DNA from: Candidatus Tisiphia endosymbiont of Dascillus cervinus
GTDB taxonomy: Bacteria; Pseudomonadota; Alphaproteobacteria; Rickettsiales; Rickettsiaceae
Assembly (NCBI RefSeq): GCF_964026405.1
Contig: NZ_OZ032146.1
Location: forward strand, 434,001-498,000
Length of the DNA stretch: 64,000 bases
Direction: 5' to 3'
Below are positions 49,478 to 60,313 of the stretch, in pieces. A model generated the notes under the pieces. It was not told where the DNA came from. It ran no database searches and saw nothing but the letters and a program-made list of their open reading frames with translations. The stretch's first letter is position 1, and every line of letters begins with the position of its first letter. The translations under genes and the position numbers were made by a program.

Positions 49478-49965
49478 TCTATTGACCACCTTAAATTAGT
49501 GACTTTAACCATTTGTACTAGTTCTAAAGCTCCAGAAGCTGTTTTTGCTATGGTAGCATTTTCATCAGGTGCATTATCTAGAGGTAATATTATGGTCGTG
49601 ATGTCAAAAGAAGCTGCACTACGAATAATAGCACCAATATTTTGTGGATCGGTTATTTGATCCAAAATAGCAACTTTACAATTAGGAATAGTTATGTCAA
49701 TATCTTCAATACGATTAGAGAAGATACTTTTAACGTTAGCGGCTATTCCCTGATGATTATGATTTGAACCAAAAAGACGGGTTAAGTAATCTATGTTGGT
49801 AATCTCATACGGGTGGTTAGAGATTAAATTTTTGTGCAAATTGAAAATATCTTCTGTACATAAAGCATTTTGAATATAACGTTTTGGGTTGCTTAATGTT
49901 GCAAATACTGGATGTTTGCCGTATATATAGTGCAAATCTTTAGAAATTTTAGCTTTATTTCTCAT
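49408..49965 (-). pseudogene. rlmB: 23S rRNA (guanosine-2'-O)-methyltransferase RlmB/TrmH, C-terminus replaced by IS701
   Basis: SpoU-family methyltransferase. The N-terminal substrate-binding domain (IYGKHPVFATLSN) and part of the knot domain are present: VAILDQITDPQNIGAIIRSA (motif 1), and DENATIAKTASGALELVQMV. After TNLRWSID (about residue 163) the sequence becomes IS701 end. The last 70-80 residues, including motifs 2 and 3 that build the SAM-binding knot, are missing, so it should be inactive. The lost part is not elsewhere in the window. Confidence 0.85.
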
Positions 49966-50556
49966 CTTATTAGAACCTAGAGTAATTTATTCTTGACACA
50001 AACTACTATTTATTATAGAAAGTTACAACTGATAAACGTTCTGAAGTAATATAAGTTTAATATTAGCTTATTTAGGTTCTGTGAACGTTTCTATGTAATG
50101 AGTAGATTTATAGGCATTTTCGTTCTCGAATCCTCACGTACATTTAGTACGCTACGGTTCTGCGAGCGAAAATGCCTATAAATCTACTCATTACATAGAA
50201 ACGTTCACAGAACCTAGGATAGTTCAAGAGAAAAGGGTCGGGATCATTTGAGTTTCAGCTTTATAACAAAAAAGATGTCCTTTCCGCGTAGGCGAGTCCA
50301 TGATACCTAACAGCCATTTAGGTTGTTTTTTGGATTGCTGCCGCGGGAAGGATATCGAGACTTCTTAAATTGATACCCATGCGATGCACAGGAATAATAA
50401 TGATGTATTAAAGGGTTGTATCCTTATTTATAAAGGCTTGTAGCCCGAAGTTCAAATGTCCTTGGAAAAGAGCAGAGAAGATTTGTTGGTACTTATACTA
50501 AGTTATATATATGCTTTACGTTTAATTAGACCATTTAATACTTGCGTAAATTCTTT
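49966..50556. other. spacer with giant hairpin before tRNA-Tyr
   Basis: No gene in 590 bases. Besides the 50-bp-stem element (50073-50216), 50217-50556 contains degraded palindrome pieces (CCGCGTAGGCGAGTCCATGA, similar to REP-like sequence at 35612) and a TATACTAAGTTATATATATG stretch near 50500 that may be the promoter of the tRNA-tuf unit. Confidence 0.45.
50073..50216. repeat. palindromic element, family III (subtype b), with 50-bp perfect stem
   Basis: Arms 50073-50122 and 50167-50216 are perfectly complementary over 50 bp (TAGGTTCTGTGAACGTTTCT... inward to ...GGCATTTTCG). The 44-base centre TTCTCGAATCCTCACGTACA...GTACGCTACGGTTCTGCGAG equals the core of the element inside lolA. No mismatches in the arms imply recent origin or conversion between arms. 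Confidence 0.92.
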
Positions 50557-50642
50557 GGAGGAATGGTCGAGTGGTCAATGGCAGCAGACTGTAAATCTGC
50601 CCGCGTGAGCGTACGAAGGTTCGAATCCTTCTTCCTCCACCA
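50557..50642 (+). tRNA. tRNA-Tyr (GTA)
   Basis: 86 bases including encoded CCA. Acceptor GGAGGAA/TTCCTCC, anticodon stem GCAGA/TCTGC with loop CTGTAAA (anticodon GTA at 50591-50593), a long class II variable arm (CCGCGTGAGCGTACG) and T loop GGTTCGAATCC. Confidence 0.97.
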
Positions 50643-50660
50643 CAAGTTGGTTAGGTAGAT

Positions 50661-50736
<76 letters not shown>

Positions 50737-50820
50737 AGAGTATTGGTGATAATTGGAAATTGGATAAATTTGTATTTTTATGTTAAATTGTATTAAATCT
50801 TAAATTGTGGAGAATGAATT

Positions 50821-52005
50821 ATGGCAAAGGTAAAATTTGAAAGGGATCTACCCCATTGTAATATAGGTACTATAGGACACGTAGATCATGGTAAGACTTC
50901 TTTAACAGCTGCAATAACTTTAGTGTTATCAAAAGAAGGTGGAGCACAGGCTACTAATTATGATGACATTGATAAAGCTCCTGAAGAGAGGGAAAGGGGT
51001 ATAACTATTGCTACTGCTCACGTTGAATATAGAACTAAAAAAAGGCATTATGCTCACATTGATTGTCCTGGTCACGCAGATTATATAAAGAATATGATAA
51101 GTGGTGCAGCTCAAATGGATGCTGCTATATTGGTAGTATCTGCTGCTGATGGTCCAATGCCCCAAACAAGGGAACATATATTGCTTGCTAAGCAAGTTGG
51201 CGTACCTGCAATAGTTGTATTTTTGAATAAAGTTGATATGGTTGATGATCCAGAATTGCTTGACTTAGTAGAAATGGAAGTCAGAGAACTTTTATCAATG
51301 TATGATTTTCCTGGAGATGATATACCAGTTATCAGAGGTTCAGCTTTACAGGCTCTAGAAGGAAAACCTGAAGGTGAAGCTGCGATTAAAGAGTTGATGA
51401 ATGCTATTGATGAATATATACCTCAACCTGAGAGAGATACAGATAAACCTTTCTTAATGTCGATAGAAGATGTATTTTCTATTTCTGGAAGAGGTACGGT
51501 TGTTACTGGTAGAATCGAAAAAGGTATAGTAAAAGTTGGTGAAGAGGTAGAGATTGTCGGTATAAGAGATACTCAAAAAACTACTTGTACTGGTGTGGAA
51601 ATGTTTAAGAAGCTATTAGATCAAGGTGAAGCCGGTGATAATGTTGGTATATTACTGCGTGGAACTAAAAGGGAAGATGTATGCAGAGGTCAAGTGTTAG
51701 CTAAGCCTGGAAGTATAACTCCGCATACTGAGTTTGAAGCTGAAGTTTATGTACTTACCACGAAAGAAGGTGGTCGTCATACAGCATTTACAGATAAATA
51801 TCGACCACAGTTTTATTTTAGAACGACTGACGTAACTGGAGAAATCACTTTGAAAGATGGTAAAACAATGGTGATGCCTGGTGATAATGCGAATCTGAAA
51901 ATTGCATTGATCGCTCCGATAGCTATGGAAGAGGGAGTACGTTTTGCTATACGTGAAGGTGGTAGGACAGTAGGAGCTGGTGTAGTATCAAAGATTATAA
52001 AATAA
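50821..52005 (+). CDS. tuf: elongation factor Tu
   Basis: GTPase that carries aminoacyl-tRNA to the ribosome. 394 residues. [18 protein letters not shown] (P-loop), [13 protein letters not shown] (G3), [10 protein letters not shown] (G4) and [11 protein letters not shown] (G5). Domains 2 and 3 are normal. Preceded by tRNA-Tyr and tRNA-Gly and followed by the S10 operon without rpsL, rpsG or fusA. This is the rearranged arrangement known from Rickettsia, where the single tuf is separate from fusA. Confidence 0.98.
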   Translation: MAKVKFERDLPHCNIGTIGHVDHGKTSLTAAITLVLSKEGGAQATNYDDIDKAPEERERGITIATAHVEYRTKKRHYAHIDCPGHADYIKNMISGAAQMDAAILVVSAADGPMPQTREHILLAKQVGVPAIVVFLNKVDMVDDPELLDLVEMEVRELLSMYDFPGDDIPVIRGSALQALEGKPEGEAAIKELMNAIDEYIPQPERDTDKPFLMSIEDVFSISGRGTVVTGRIEKGIVKVGEEVEIVGIRDTQKTTCTGVEMFKKLLDQGEAGDNVGILLRGTKREDVCRGQVLAKPGSITPHTEFEAEVYVLTTKEGGRHTAFTDKYRPQFYFRTTDVTGEITLKDGKTMVMPGDNANLKIALIAPIAMEEGVRFAIREGGRTVGAGVVSKIIK

Positions 52006-52009
52006 TAAG

Positions 52010-52044
52010 AAATAGTCGAAAAAGTTCAGGATGACTATTTTTTT
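52010..52044 (+). terminator. rho-independent terminator after tuf
   Basis: AAATAGTC / GACTATTT stem, 15-base loop, then a run of T. It separates tuf from rpsJ, which starts 88 bases later, so partial termination is expected between the two. Confidence 0.7.
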
Positions 52045-52131
52045 AGGGTTAGGCAAAATATGTTTAATTAGAGTAAGTCTATTAAAGAATGTGCTTTGAC
52101 TGGTCTAGCTGTTTATAAAAAGGTTTAGTTA

Positions 52132-52455
52132 ATGAAAAATAATCAAAAAATCAAAATTCGTTTAAAGTCGTTTGATCACCGCTCGCTTGAGCAAGGTACT
52201 AGAGAAATAGTAGGGGCTGTTAAAAGAACCGGTGCTGATATAATTGGTCCAATTCCGTTGCCAAGGACAATTGAGAGATTTACCGTTAATAGGTCTCCGC
52301 ATGTCAATAAAAAATCAAGGGAGCAATTTGAAATTAGAATTCAGAAAAGACTTTTGATAATAAGTTATCCAACTCCTCAGACTGTTGATGCTTTAAAAAA
52401 AGTTGATTTGCCTGCTGGTGTTGATGTTGAGATTAAGTTGGAGAGTGTTGAGTGA
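52132..52455 (+). CDS. rpsJ: 30S ribosomal protein S10
   Basis: First gene of the S10 operon, also a NusG/NusB partner in antitermination. 107 residues. [40 protein letters not shown] and [20 protein letters not shown]. Its TGA overlaps the rplC ATG (TGATG). Confidence 0.97.
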   Translation: MKNNQKIKIRLKSFDHRSLEQGTREIVGAVKRTGADIIGPIPLPRTIERFTVNRSPHVNKKSREQFEIRIQKRLLIISYPTPQTVDALKKVDLPAGVDVEIKLESVE

Positions 52456-53105
52456 TGAGAACCGGTTTAATTGCTAAAAAAATTGGTATGAGTTCAATTT
52501 TTAATGAAAAAGGTGAGAGATTTACCGTTACTTTTCTACAAGTTGAAGATTGCCAAGTAGTAGGACAAAAGACCCTAGAAAGGGATGGCTATAATGCTTT
52601 GGTTATTGGGGTAAAAGATAAAAAATTATCTAAAGTAACAAAACCAATGAAGCAGGTATTTGCTAATGCTCAAGTTACGCCAAAGGAAAAATTGAAGGAA
52701 TTTAGAATTTCTGAAGCTTGTTTCCTTGATGTAGGTTTTGTATTGCATGTGGATCATTTTGTTATTGGTCAGTTTATAGATGTTGTAGGTACTACTATTG
52801 GTAAAGGTTTTGCTGGTAGTATGAAAAGGCATAATTTTAGAGGACTTGAAGCTTCACATGGTGTATCTGTGTCTCACCGTTCGCATGGTTCTACTGGTGG
52901 TAGACAAGATCCTGGTAAAGTATTTAAGAATAAGAAAATGGCTGGTCACATGGGAAATACAAGAGTTACTATTCAAAATTTGAAAGTAGTCGATACTGAT
53001 ATGGAAAAAAGCATAATCATAGTTAGTGGAAATATTCCTGGTTCAAAAGGATCTTATGTCTACATTAAGGATGCTATTAAGAAAACCATTACAGCTATAG
53101 GATAA
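52455..53105 (+). CDS. rplC: 50S ribosomal protein L3
   Basis: 216 residues. [20 protein letters not shown] at the N-terminus, [20 protein letters not shown] around the loop that reaches the peptidyl-transferase centre (the Gln of GGRQDPG is a methylation site in relatives). ATG 52455, overlapping the S10 stop, is preferred to the GTG just before it. Confidence 0.97.
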   Translation: MRTGLIAKKIGMSSIFNEKGERFTVTFLQVEDCQVVGQKTLERDGYNALVIGVKDKKLSKVTKPMKQVFANAQVTPKEKLKEFRISEACFLDVGFVLHVDHFVIGQFIDVVGTTIGKGFAGSMKRHNFRGLEASHGVSVSHRSHGSTGGRQDPGKVFKNKKMAGHMGNTRVTIQNLKVVDTDMEKSIIIVSGNIPGSKGSYVYIKDAIKKTITAIG

Positions 53106-53110
53106 ACTAT

Positions 53111-53734
53111 ATGAAAGCCAAATTATTAAATCTTGAAAATGAAGCTGTTGGTGAGATTGATTTAGATAACGAAGTTTTTGCCGTAGATTTTGTTAGGGAA
53201 GATATTATCAAGCTTGTTGTTGATTGGCAGAGAGCTAAAGCTATGGCTGGTACACATCAAACAAAGACAGTGTCGCAAGTATCTGGTACTACAAAGAAAC
53301 CTTTTAAGCAAAAAGGTACGGGTAATGCAAGGCAAGGATCTTTAAGATCTGTCCAAATGAGAGGTGGTGGAGTTTCTCACGGTCCAGTAACAAGGAGTCA
53401 TGCTACAAAATTACCAAAAAAAGTTAGAAAACTTGGTTTAAAACATGCTTTATCAGAAAAATTGGCTGAGGGAAAGCTGCTAATAGTAGATTCTTTAAAA
53501 TTACATGAATCCAAAACTTCTAATCTTATAAAATTATTAAATAATTTTCATGGTAAAAGTTATTTTATTGTTAGTGGTGATGAAGTTGATATCAATTTTT
53601 CTTTGGCAGTACAAAATATTCCAAATACTATTTCAGTACCGCAAATTGGTGCAAATGTTTATGATATAATACGCCATGATTATGTTTTGTTATCACAAGA
53701 AGCTGTAGATGCTTTAGAAAAGAGGTTAAAGTGA
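53111..53734 (+). CDS. rplD: 50S ribosomal protein L4
   Basis: 207 residues lining the exit tunnel. TVSQVSGTTKKPFKQKGTGN with ARQGSLRSVQMRGGG is the tunnel loop. Its stop overlaps the rplW start. In E. coli L4 also represses this operon, but no corresponding leader was identified here. Confidence 0.97.
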   Translation: MKAKLLNLENEAVGEIDLDNEVFAVDFVREDIIKLVVDWQRAKAMAGTHQTKTVSQVSGTTKKPFKQKGTGNARQGSLRSVQMRGGGVSHGPVTRSHATKLPKKVRKLGLKHALSEKLAEGKLLIVDSLKLHESKTSNLIKLLNNFHGKSYFIVSGDEVDINFSLAVQNIPNTISVPQIGANVYDIIRHDYVLLSQEAVDALEKRLK

Positions 53735-54030
53735 AGTCTTATAAACATTATGATATTATTAGGAATCCTGTGATCACTGAGAAGACCAATATTTTATCTG
53801 AGCAACAAAATAAGTTTACTTTTCATGTTGCTGGTAGTGCTGAGAAAGCTTCTATCAAGATGGCTGTTGAAAAGATTTTTCAGGTTAAGGTTAAAAAAGT
53901 TAACATAATGAATGTAAAAGGTAAGAGAAAAAGATTCAAGGGTGTTAATGGCAGACAATCAGATAAAAAGAAAGCAATTGTGACGTTAGAAAAAGATTAT
54001 ACTATTGATTTTACTGGGGGTATTAAATAA
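53731..54030 (+). CDS. rplW: 50S ribosomal protein L23
   Basis: 99 residues at the tunnel exit, docking site for SRP and trigger factor. IRNPVITEKTNI, KASIKMAVEKIFQVKVKKVN and NVKGKRKRFKG are typical. GTG start overlapping rplD by four bases (GTGA). Confidence 0.96.
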   Translation: MKSYKHYDIIRNPVITEKTNILSEQQNKFTFHVAGSAEKASIKMAVEKIFQVKVKKVNIMNVKGKRKRFKGVNGRQSDKKKAIVTLEKDYTIDFTGGIK

Positions 54031-54852
54031 ATGGCTTTAAAAACGTTTAATCCAGTTACTCCATCCCTTAGAGAATTAGTACAGGTTGATAAATCTGATC
54101 TTTGGAAGGGTAAGCCTCATAAACCTTTAACTAAAGGTTTATCTAAGACTGGTGGTAGAAATAATTTGGGCAGAACCACTTCTTGGCATAGAGGAGGAGG
54201 GCATAAAAGACTTTATCGTATAATCGATTTTAAAAGAAATAAACAGGATATATTTGCCACTGTTGAAAGAATAGAATATGATCCTAACAGAACTTCCTTC
54301 ATTGCTTTAATTAAATTCGATGATGGTGAGTATTCTTATATTTTAGCACCACAAAAGCTTATTGTAGGAGATAGAATAGTATCAAGTGATAAAGCTGACA
54401 TAAAAGTAGGAAATTGTTTATCTTTGAAATCTATTCCTGTTGGTACTACTTTACATAATGTAGAAATGAAAGTTGGTAAAGGTGGTCAAATTGCAAGATC
54501 TGCTGGTACTTCTGTTAATTTAGTAGGTAAGGATTCGGGTTATGCACAGATCAAGCTTCGATCTGGAGAATTTAGATTGATACCGTTAGATTGTAAGGCT
54601 ACCATAGGTGTTGTTTCAAACCCTGATCAAAAGAATACCAATTTAGGTAAGGCCGGAAGAAATAGATGGCTAGGTTGGAGACCACATGTTCGTGGTGTTG
54701 CAATGAATCCATTCGATCACCCACATGGGGGAGGAGAAGGAAAAACTTCTGGTGGTCGCCATCCAGTGACTCCATGGGGTTTCCCAACTAAGGGTAAGAA
54801 AACACGTAAGAATAAGCTTACATCAAAATTTATTATTAAGAGAAGAAAGTAA
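54031..54852 (+). CDS. rplB: 50S ribosomal protein L2
   Basis: 273 residues needed for subunit joining and peptidyl-transfer. [60 protein letters not shown] and [19 protein letters not shown], which includes the conserved His region. The ATG directly follows the rplW stop. Confidence 0.98.
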   Translation: MALKTFNPVTPSLRELVQVDKSDLWKGKPHKPLTKGLSKTGGRNNLGRTTSWHRGGGHKRLYRIIDFKRNKQDIFATVERIEYDPNRTSFIALIKFDDGEYSYILAPQKLIVGDRIVSSDKADIKVGNCLSLKSIPVGTTLHNVEMKVGKGGQIARSAGTSVNLVGKDSGYAQIKLRSGEFRLIPLDCKATIGVVSNPDQKNTNLGKAGRNRWLGWRPHVRGVAMNPFDHPHGGGEGKTSGGRHPVTPWGFPTKGKKTRKNKLTSKFIIKRRK

Positions 54853-54865
54853 TTAGGTAGTAATT

Positions 54866-55144
54866 ATGGCTCGTTCAGTTTGGAAAGGACCTTTTGTAGA
54901 TGGTTATCTGATAAAAAAAGTACAAAAATTGATTGAATCTGGTAAATCAGAAATGATTCAGACTTGGTCTAGAAGGTCAACAATTTTACCATTTTTTGTT
55001 GGAATAACATTTGCTGTACATAATGGAAATAAATTTATACCTGTTACTGTAAGTGAAGAAATGGTTGGTAAAAAATTAGGTGAATTTTCTCCAACTAGGA
55101 CTTTTCATGGTCATGGCACAGATAAAAAAGTTAAGAGAAAATAG
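54866..55144 (+). CDS. rpsS: 30S ribosomal protein S19
   Basis: 92 residues contacting the A-site finger in the subunit head. [36 protein letters not shown] and [17 protein letters not shown]. Confidence 0.97.
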   Translation: MARSVWKGPFVDGYLIKKVQKLIESGKSEMIQTWSRRSTILPFFVGITFAVHNGNKFIPVTVSEEMVGKKLGEFSPTRTFHGHGTDKKVKRK

Positions 55145-55146
55145 AT

Positions 55147-55506
55147 ATGGTGAAGGTGAATAAAGGCTCTACTACAGCAATTGCTAAGTCTCTTAGAGTG
55201 AGTCCGAGGAAATTGAATTTGGTTGCAACTTCTATTAGGAATATGAAAGTGTCTGAGGCTCTAATTCAGCTTACCTTTTCCCCTAGAAGAATTGCTCAAG
55301 ATGTAAAAAAATGTTTACAGTCTGCTGTTGCTAATGCTGAAAATAATTTTGGTTTAGATATTGATACTTTGTTTATTACTTCTGCAACTGTAGGTAAGGC
55401 GTTGGTGATGAAAAGAATTATGCCAAGAGCTAAAGGAAGAGCAACAAGGATTAATAAATTTTTTAGTAATTTATATATTACAGTTACTGAAGTTGAGGGG
55501 AAATAA
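55147..55506 (+). CDS. rplV: 50S ribosomal protein L22
   Basis: 119 residues. The globular domain [20 protein letters not shown] is followed by the tunnel hairpin [20 protein letters not shown], where macrolide-resistance changes occur in other bacteria. Starts two bases after the rpsS stop. Confidence 0.96.
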   Translation: MVKVNKGSTTAIAKSLRVSPRKLNLVATSIRNMKVSEALIQLTFSPRRIAQDVKKCLQSAVANAENNFGLDIDTLFITSATVGKALVMKRIMPRAKGRATRINKFFSNLYITVTEVEGK

Positions 55507-55509
55507 GAT

Positions 55510-56169
55510 ATGGGGCAGAAAGTTAATCCGCATGGCTTTAGAGTTGGTCCGACATTAATTAAAGGTTGGGACTCGGTGTTATATGCTGATAAGAAGCAGT
55601 ATAAAGTCCTTCTTATCCAAGATTTAGAGGTTAGAAATCTAGTTAATAAGAACTATGTGCAAGCACAAGTTAGTAGAGTATTAATAGAGAGGCCTTCTAA
55701 TAAGAATGTTATAATTAATATTTTTGCTAAAAAGCCTGGAGTTATTATAGGTAAAAGTGGTAACGACATTGATAAATTAAAAAAATCTGTCCAAAAAATT
55801 ACGGGTTTAGAAGAAATATATATTAACATACATGAAGTAAAGAAGCCTAATATAGACTCTAACATTATTGCTCAAACGATTGCTATGCAGCTTGAAAAAA
55901 GAGTGTCTTTTAGAAAAGCTATGAAAACCGCTATCCAAGCCTGCTTTAAGCAAGGAGGGTTAGGTATAAAGGTTGCTTGTTCTGGACGTTTAGCTGGAGC
56001 TGAAATAGCGAGAACAGAGTGGTATAGAGAAGGTAGAGTACCTTTACATACTTTGAGAGCTGATATTGACTATGCGACTGCTGAAGCTATGACAACTTAT
56101 GGAGTTATAGGTATAAAGGTTTGGGTCTATAGGGGTGATCATGTGGAAAATAGAAAGAAACATAATTAA
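55510..56169 (+). CDS. rpsC: 30S ribosomal protein S3
   Basis: 219 residues at the mRNA entry channel. [22 protein letters not shown] domain with [19 protein letters not shown] (GxxG), [20 protein letters not shown] and [20 protein letters not shown]. Confidence 0.97.
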   Translation: MGQKVNPHGFRVGPTLIKGWDSVLYADKKQYKVLLIQDLEVRNLVNKNYVQAQVSRVLIERPSNKNVIINIFAKKPGVIIGKSGNDIDKLKKSVQKITGLEEIYINIHEVKKPNIDSNIIAQTIAMQLEKRVSFRKAMKTAIQACFKQGGLGIKVACSGRLAGAEIARTEWYREGRVPLHTLRADIDYATAEAMTTYGVIGIKVWVYRGDHVENRKKHN

Positions 56170-56184
56170 TTTTGAAGTAAAATA

Positions 56185-56595
56185 ATGTTAGCTCCGAAAA
56201 AACAAAAATTTAGAAAAGCACATAAGGGGAGAGTTTCCTCAAAAGCAAAGGCTGGTACTATGCTAGCTTTCGGTTCTTTTGGCTTGAAATCGTTAGATGG
56301 TTTAAGGGTTACCGCAAGACAAATAGAGGCAGCAAGAAAGGCTGCAGTTCGTTGTATGAAAAGGCAGGGGAGATTATGGATTAAAATTTTTCCGGATTTG
56401 CCTGTGTCAAAGAAGCCTGCGGAAGTTAGAATGGGTAAAGGAAAAGGTTCTACTGAATTTTTTGCAGTGAGAGTATCACCTGGAAGAATTATGTTTGAAG
56501 TGGAAGGGGTTACAGATGATATAGCGACGAAAGCACTTGAGCTTGCTAGTGCAAAATTGCCTGTAAGAACAAAGATAGTGAGGCGTTATGAATAA
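56185..56595 (+). CDS. rplP: 50S ribosomal protein L16
   Basis: 136 residues near the A- and P-site tRNA elbows. [33 protein letters not shown]-type segment ([20 protein letters not shown]), [20 protein letters not shown]. It overlaps rpmC by eight bases. Confidence 0.97.
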   Translation: MLAPKKQKFRKAHKGRVSSKAKAGTMLAFGSFGLKSLDGLRVTARQIEAARKAAVRCMKRQGRLWIKIFPDLPVSKKPAEVRMGKGKGSTEFFAVRVSPGRIMFEVEGVTDDIATKALELASAKLPVRTKIVRRYE

Positions 56596-56800
56596 TTTAG
56601 GGGTATCAGCAAAGGAATTGGTTAGGCAGACTACGGAAGAGCTTCACAAAAAGAGAATTTTGTTTAAAAAAGAGTTTTTTAATCTACGGTTTCAAAGAAC
56701 ATTAGGTGAATTACAAAATACTAGCAGGTTTTCTTTTGTAAAAAAAACAATAGCTCGTATTAATACAGAGTTAACTATAAGATCAAAAACTGGAGAATAG
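56588..56800 (+). CDS. rpmC: 50S ribosomal protein L29
   Basis: 70 residues at the tunnel exit rim. A two-helix hairpin with [37 protein letters not shown] and [16 protein letters not shown]. Confidence 0.94.
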   Translation: MNNLGVSAKELVRQTTEELHKKRILFKKEFFNLRFQRTLGELQNTSRFSFVKKTIARINTELTIRSKTGE

Positions 56801-56804
56801 GGAA

Positions 56805-57050
56805 ATGCCGAAAAGAGTGCTACAGGGCGTTGTTGTAAGTTCGAAAACTGATAAGACTATTACAGTTAAAGTAGAGCGTAGGTTTAAGCATCCTAAATAC
56901 AAAAAAATTGTAAAAGTCTCTAAAAAATATGCTGCTCATGATCCAGAGAATACTTATAAGGATGGTGATAAGGTTAGTATAGTTGAAAGTCGTCCTATAT
57001 CTAAAACTAAGTCTTGGGTGGTGTTAGGGGATGTAAAGGTGTCTCTCTAA
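56805..57050 (+). CDS. rpsQ: 30S ribosomal protein S17
   Basis: 81-residue OB-fold protein binding the 5' domain of 16S r[57 protein letters not shown] 102-base gap without a feature I can name separates it from rplN. Confidence 0.96.
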   Translation: MPKRVLQGVVVSSKTDKTITVKVERRFKHPKYKKIVKVSKKYAAHDPENTYKDGDKVSIVESRPISKTKSWVVLGDVKVSL

Positions 57051-57152
57051 TGATAGGTTTGGTTGTCACAGAATGGTGAGTTTTATCCTTTGACTTTGTT
57101 ATTTAGATTGTTTATTTTGTTGCGTTATTAAATTCTCAAGTGGAAGTAAGTT

Positions 57153-57521
57153 ATGATTCAGATGCAGAGCATCTTAGATGTTGCGGATAACTCTGGTGCT
57201 AAAAAAATTATGTGTATTAAAGTGCTTGGTGGTTCACATCACATGATAGCAAATCTTGGGGATGTCATTGTGGTATCTATAAAAGAAGCTTTACCAAGCG
57301 GAAAAGTAAAAAAAGGTGACGTACATAGGGCTCTAATTGTTAGAACAAAAAAGGGTGTTAGAAGGGCAGATGGTAGTACAATTAAGTTTGATTCTAATGC
57401 AGCAGTACTTTTAAATAAGCAAGGAGAACCAATAGGTACAAGAGTTTTTGGTCCTGTAACTAGAGAATTAAGGGCAAAAAAATTCGTTAAGATTATGTCA
57501 CTTGCAGAAGAGGTGTTGTAA
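57153..57521 (+). CDS. rplN: 50S ribosomal protein L14
   Basis: 122 residues at the subunit interface. [40 protein letters not shown], and [20 protein letters not shown]. Its stop overlaps the rplX ATG by one base. Confidence 0.97.
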   Translation: MIQMQSILDVADNSGAKKIMCIKVLGGSHHMIANLGDVIVVSIKEALPSGKVKKGDVHRALIVRTKKGVRRADGSTIKFDSNAAVLLNKQGEPIGTRVFGPVTRELRAKKFVKIMSLAEEVL

Positions 57522-57853
57522 TGATTAAGCTAAAAATTAAGAAAGGTGATGAAGTTATTGTTATCACCGGAAAAAATAAGGGAAAAAAGGGTAAGGTCTT
57601 AAAGGTTTTGCCTGAGCAAAATAGAGCTATTGTTTCGGGTATAAATATTGTTCGCAAGCATGTTAAGGCGAGTAAAACAAGTGAAGGTGGCATAGTGTCA
57701 AAGGAATTATCCATACATATATCCAATGTTGCTCACATAGATCCTAAAACAGGTAACCATACAAAAGTTGCTTTTAAATTTCTAGAAGATGGCTCTAAAG
57801 TAAGAGTAGCTAAGAAGTCTGGTGAAATTATTAGTAATAAGGAAGGTAAGTAA
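57521..57853 (+). CDS. rplX: 50S ribosomal protein L24
   Basis: 110 residues, one of the assembly-initiating proteins. KOW motif [20 protein letters not shown] near the N-terminus, then [20 protein letters not shown]. It overlaps rplE by one base. Confidence 0.96.
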   Translation: MIKLKIKKGDEVIVITGKNKGKKGKVLKVLPEQNRAIVSGINIVRKHVKASKTSEGGIVSKELSIHISNVAHIDPKTGNHTKVAFKFLEDGSKVRVAKKSGEIISNKEGK

Positions 57854-58395
57854 TGTTGCTCAGGTTTAAAGATTTATACACTAAAGAGATTGTACCAAAC
57901 TTACAGAAAGAGTTTGCGTACAAGAATAAACATCAAATGCCTAAGGTTGTAAAAATTGTTGTTAATATGGGTGTTGGTGAGACGGTTGCAGATTCTAAGG
58001 TAATTAATAATGCTGTCAATGATCTAACTCTAATTTCAGGACAAAAGCCTTTAGTAACTGAGGCCAAAAAGTCTATTGCTACTTTTAAGCTTCGTGAAGG
58101 TATGAAAGTTGGTTGTAAAGTTACTCTGCGCAAAGATAGAATGTATGATTTTTTAGAGAGATTAGTAATCGTTGCTCTACCGCGTATTAAAGAATTTAGA
58201 GGTTTCTCAAGCAAAAGCTTTGATGGTAGAGGTAATTTTACTTTTGGTATAAAAGAACAGATTGTTTTTCCAGAGATTAATTACGACAAGATAGATGTAA
58301 TTCGTGGTATGGATATCACGATTGTTACAAGTGCTATGAATAATGAAGAAGGTAAATTATTACTTTCTGGCTTTAATTTGCCTTTTTATAATTAA
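57853..58395 (+). CDS. rplE: 50S ribosomal protein L5
   Basis: 180 residues, 5S rRNA binding in the central protuberance. [60 protein letters not shown] and [18 protein letters not shown]. Confidence 0.97.
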   Translation: MLLRFKDLYTKEIVPNLQKEFAYKNKHQMPKVVKIVVNMGVGETVADSKVINNAVNDLTLISGQKPLVTEAKKSIATFKLREGMKVGCKVTLRKDRMYDFLERLVIVALPRIKEFRGFSSKSFDGRGNFTFGIKEQIVFPEINYDKIDVIRGMDITIVTSAMNNEEGKLLLSGFNLPFYN

Positions 58396-58413
58396 TTTTT
58401 AGAAGAAAAATAG

Positions 58414-58719
58414 ATGGCTAAAGTAAGTTCTATAAAAAAGAATAATAGAAGAAGAAAGATGGCACAAAGTTTATATAACAAGCGTGCTAAATTAAAGGAC
58501 AAGATTTACGATAAAACTTTATCTTTGGAAGAAAGATTTTCGTTAGTGATGGTTTTAGCTAAGTTACCTAGAAACTCAGCTATGAATAGAGTTCGAAATC
58601 GGTGTGAGCTTACTGGACGTCCAAGAGGAGTGTATAGTAAATTTGGTCTATCGCGAAATAAGCTGAGAGATCTTGGTAGTAAGGGATTAGTTCCTGGTTT
58701 GATTAAAGCAAGTTGGTAA
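58414..58719 (+). CDS. rpsN: 30S ribosomal protein S14
   Basis: 101 residues, the long zinc-free form (no CxxC pairs). [20 protein letters not shown] and [20 protein letters not shown] with [16 protein letters not shown]. Its stop codon is part of the TAAAATAG target duplication of the MITE that follows, so the insertion touched the very end of the gene without harming it. Confidence 0.97.
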   Translation: MAKVSSIKKNNRRRKMAQSLYNKRAKLKDKIYDKTLSLEERFSLVMVLAKLPRNSAMNRVRNRCELTGRPRGVYSKFGLSRNKLRDLGSKGLVPGLIKASW

Positions 58720-58724
58720 AATAG

Positions 58725-58966
58725 CTTGAATTCGATATAACTTATTATATCGAATTCAAGGGTTAAGTAGAAACAATCAGGTTTGAAGCGGTTCAGTACC
58801 TGATTGTTAAAATGTAATATTCTATTCAATAGGTGGTTTTAATAATTAAAATCACCCATTGAATGATGAAAAAAGTTGAAATGCACTCGTAAAAGTCGCT
58901 TCAAGGGTACACTTTTTCTTATAACAAAGCCAATTCGATATAAAAATTCTTATATCGAATTGAGGT
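58725..58966 (+). repeat. composite palindromic MITE (copy 4, full length) in the spc operon
   Basis: 242 bp flanked by the direct repeat TAAAATAG (58717-58724 and 58967-58974). All five hairpins are present: A 58725-58760, B 58772-58808 (loop TTGAAGCGG at 58783-58791), C 58830-58865 (imperfect), D about 58879-58915 (stem degraded, loop TCGCTTCAA at 58896-58904) and E about 58932-58961. The B and D loops still pair over nine bases with one G.U. It lies between rpsN and rpsH inside a ribosomal operon and must be read through. Its end TATATCGAATTGAGGTTAA is the uninterrupted form of the IS110 target. Confidence 0.88.
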
Positions 58967-58986
58967 TAAAATAGTAGGTTTATCGT

Positions 58987-59385
58987 ATGTCAATGACAGA
59001 TAATATAGCGGATATGTTGACTAGAATTAGAAATGGTCAAAAAAGTAAATTGATGAATATATCTCTACCTTGTTCAAAAATAAAATGTGCTATTTTGGAT
59101 GTTTTAAAAAAAGAAGGTTATATAAAAGAGTATGTAGTTGTCAAGGATGGTAATATAAGTCATATTGAAGTGGATCTAAAATATTCTGTTAATGGAAAAC
59201 CTGCTATATGTGAAATAAGTAGAGTTTCAAAACCAGGTAAGAGGATTTATTCTTCTATTGATAAATTAAAAGGATATTATAACAATATGGGTATTTATAT
59301 TCTTTCTACTTCTAGAGGAGTTTTATCAGATAGAGAAGCACATAGCCAAAAAATTGGCGGTGAAGTAATTTGTAAAGTGTTTTAA
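58987..59385 (+). CDS. rpsH: 30S ribosomal protein S8
   Basis: 132 residues, central-domain 16S binder. [32 protein letters not shown], and RPGKR-type [40 protein letters not shown]. In E. coli S8 represses the spc operon by binding near rplE. The MITE upstream changes that neighbourhood here. Confidence 0.96.
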   Translation: MSMTDNIADMLTRIRNGQKSKLMNISLPCSKIKCAILDVLKKEGYIKEYVVVKDGNISHIEVDLKYSVNGKPAICEISRVSKPGKRIYSSIDKLKGYYNNMGIYILSTSRGVLSDREAHSQKIGGEVICKVF

Positions 59386-59394
59386 GGTATAAAG

Positions 59395-59928
59395 ATGTCA
59401 CGTATTGGAAAATTACCAGTCCCTGTGCCTGAAGGGGTGAAAGTTGAACTTGATGGGTTGAAAGTTAATGTTGTTGGTCCCAAGGGAGAATTAACAAAAA
59501 CTTTCGCAGGAAATATAGCAATTTTATTGCAAGATAATCAGCTTTTTGTAAAACCATTAGCAGAGACTAAAAGTGCTAGATCTATGTGGGGTACGGCACG
59601 AAGTATAATAAATAGTATGATAAAAGGTGTTAAAGAAGGTTTTACAGAAGAGCTTGAAGTCAATGGCGTTGGTTATAAGGCTTTGGTGAAGGATAAATAT
59701 TTAAACTTAATGCTTGCTAAAAGTCATAATACTAAAGTAGAAATACCTCAAAATATTAAAGTTACCGCTCCTAAACAAAATCAGATTATATTGGAAAGTG
59801 TTGATAAAGAAAAATTAGGTCAGTTTATATCAATTATTATAAAGCAGAGACCACCTGAACCATATAAAGGTAAAGGTATTAAACGCAAAGGTCAATATGT
59901 TCAGAGAAAAGAAGGTAAGAAAAATTAA
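59395..59928 (+). CDS. rplF: 50S ribosomal protein L6
   Basis: 177 residues near the factor-binding site. [60 protein letters not shown], and the C-terminal [20 protein letters not shown]. Confidence 0.97.
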   Translation: MSRIGKLPVPVPEGVKVELDGLKVNVVGPKGELTKTFAGNIAILLQDNQLFVKPLAETKSARSMWGTARSIINSMIKGVKEGFTEELEVNGVGYKALVKDKYLNLMLAKSHNTKVEIPQNIKVTAPKQNQIILESVDKEKLGQFISIIIKQRPPEPYKGKGIKRKGQYVQRKEGKKN

Positions 59929-59944
59929 AATTTAAGAGTTAAAT

Positions 59945-60298
59945 ATGCGTAGTTCAAAGTTAAAGTTTGATATAAGAAAGGCTAGAGTAAGGTCTAAGAT
60001 ATCAAAATCAAACAGACTCAGGCTGTCTATTTTTAAGTCTGGAAAGCACATATATGCACAAGTCATAGATGACAAACAATCAATAACTATTGCATCTGCT
60101 TCGACTTTAGATAAAGAAATTAGACAGTTAAAAAAATCCAACTGTAATATTGGTACAGCCACGAAAGTAGGTGATTTAATAGGCGAAAGAGCATCGCTTA
60201 AAGGGGTGCAAGAAGTTGTATTCGATAAGGGTGGTTATAAATATCATGGTGTTGTTAAGGCTTTAGCTGATGCAGCAAGAAAAAAAATGAAATTTTAA
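59945..60298 (+). CDS. rplR: 50S ribosomal protein L18
   Basis: 117 residues that bind 5S rRNA together with L5. [39 protein letters not shown] and [20 protein letters not shown]. Confidence 0.96.
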   Translation: MRSSKLKFDIRKARVRSKISKSNRLRLSIFKSGKHIYAQVIDDKQSITIASASTLDKEIRQLKKSNCNIGTATKVGDLIGERASLKGVQEVVFDKGGYKYHGVVKALADAARKKMKF

Positions 60299-60313
60299 TT
60301 TTAGGTTTAAGAA

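Noticed and set aside
50217-50556. Search for another RNA gene (RNase P RNA, tmRNA or 6S) in the long spacers
   Set aside because: No conserved core of these RNAs was recognised in any spacer. Only ffs, two tRNAs, 16S and the bridge RNA are supported.
58720-58980. Possible riboswitch or S8-type regulatory RNA between rpsN and rpsH
   Set aside because: The same structure occurs in four unrelated spacers with flanking duplications, so it is a mobile repeat. No ribosomal-protein binding motif was seen.
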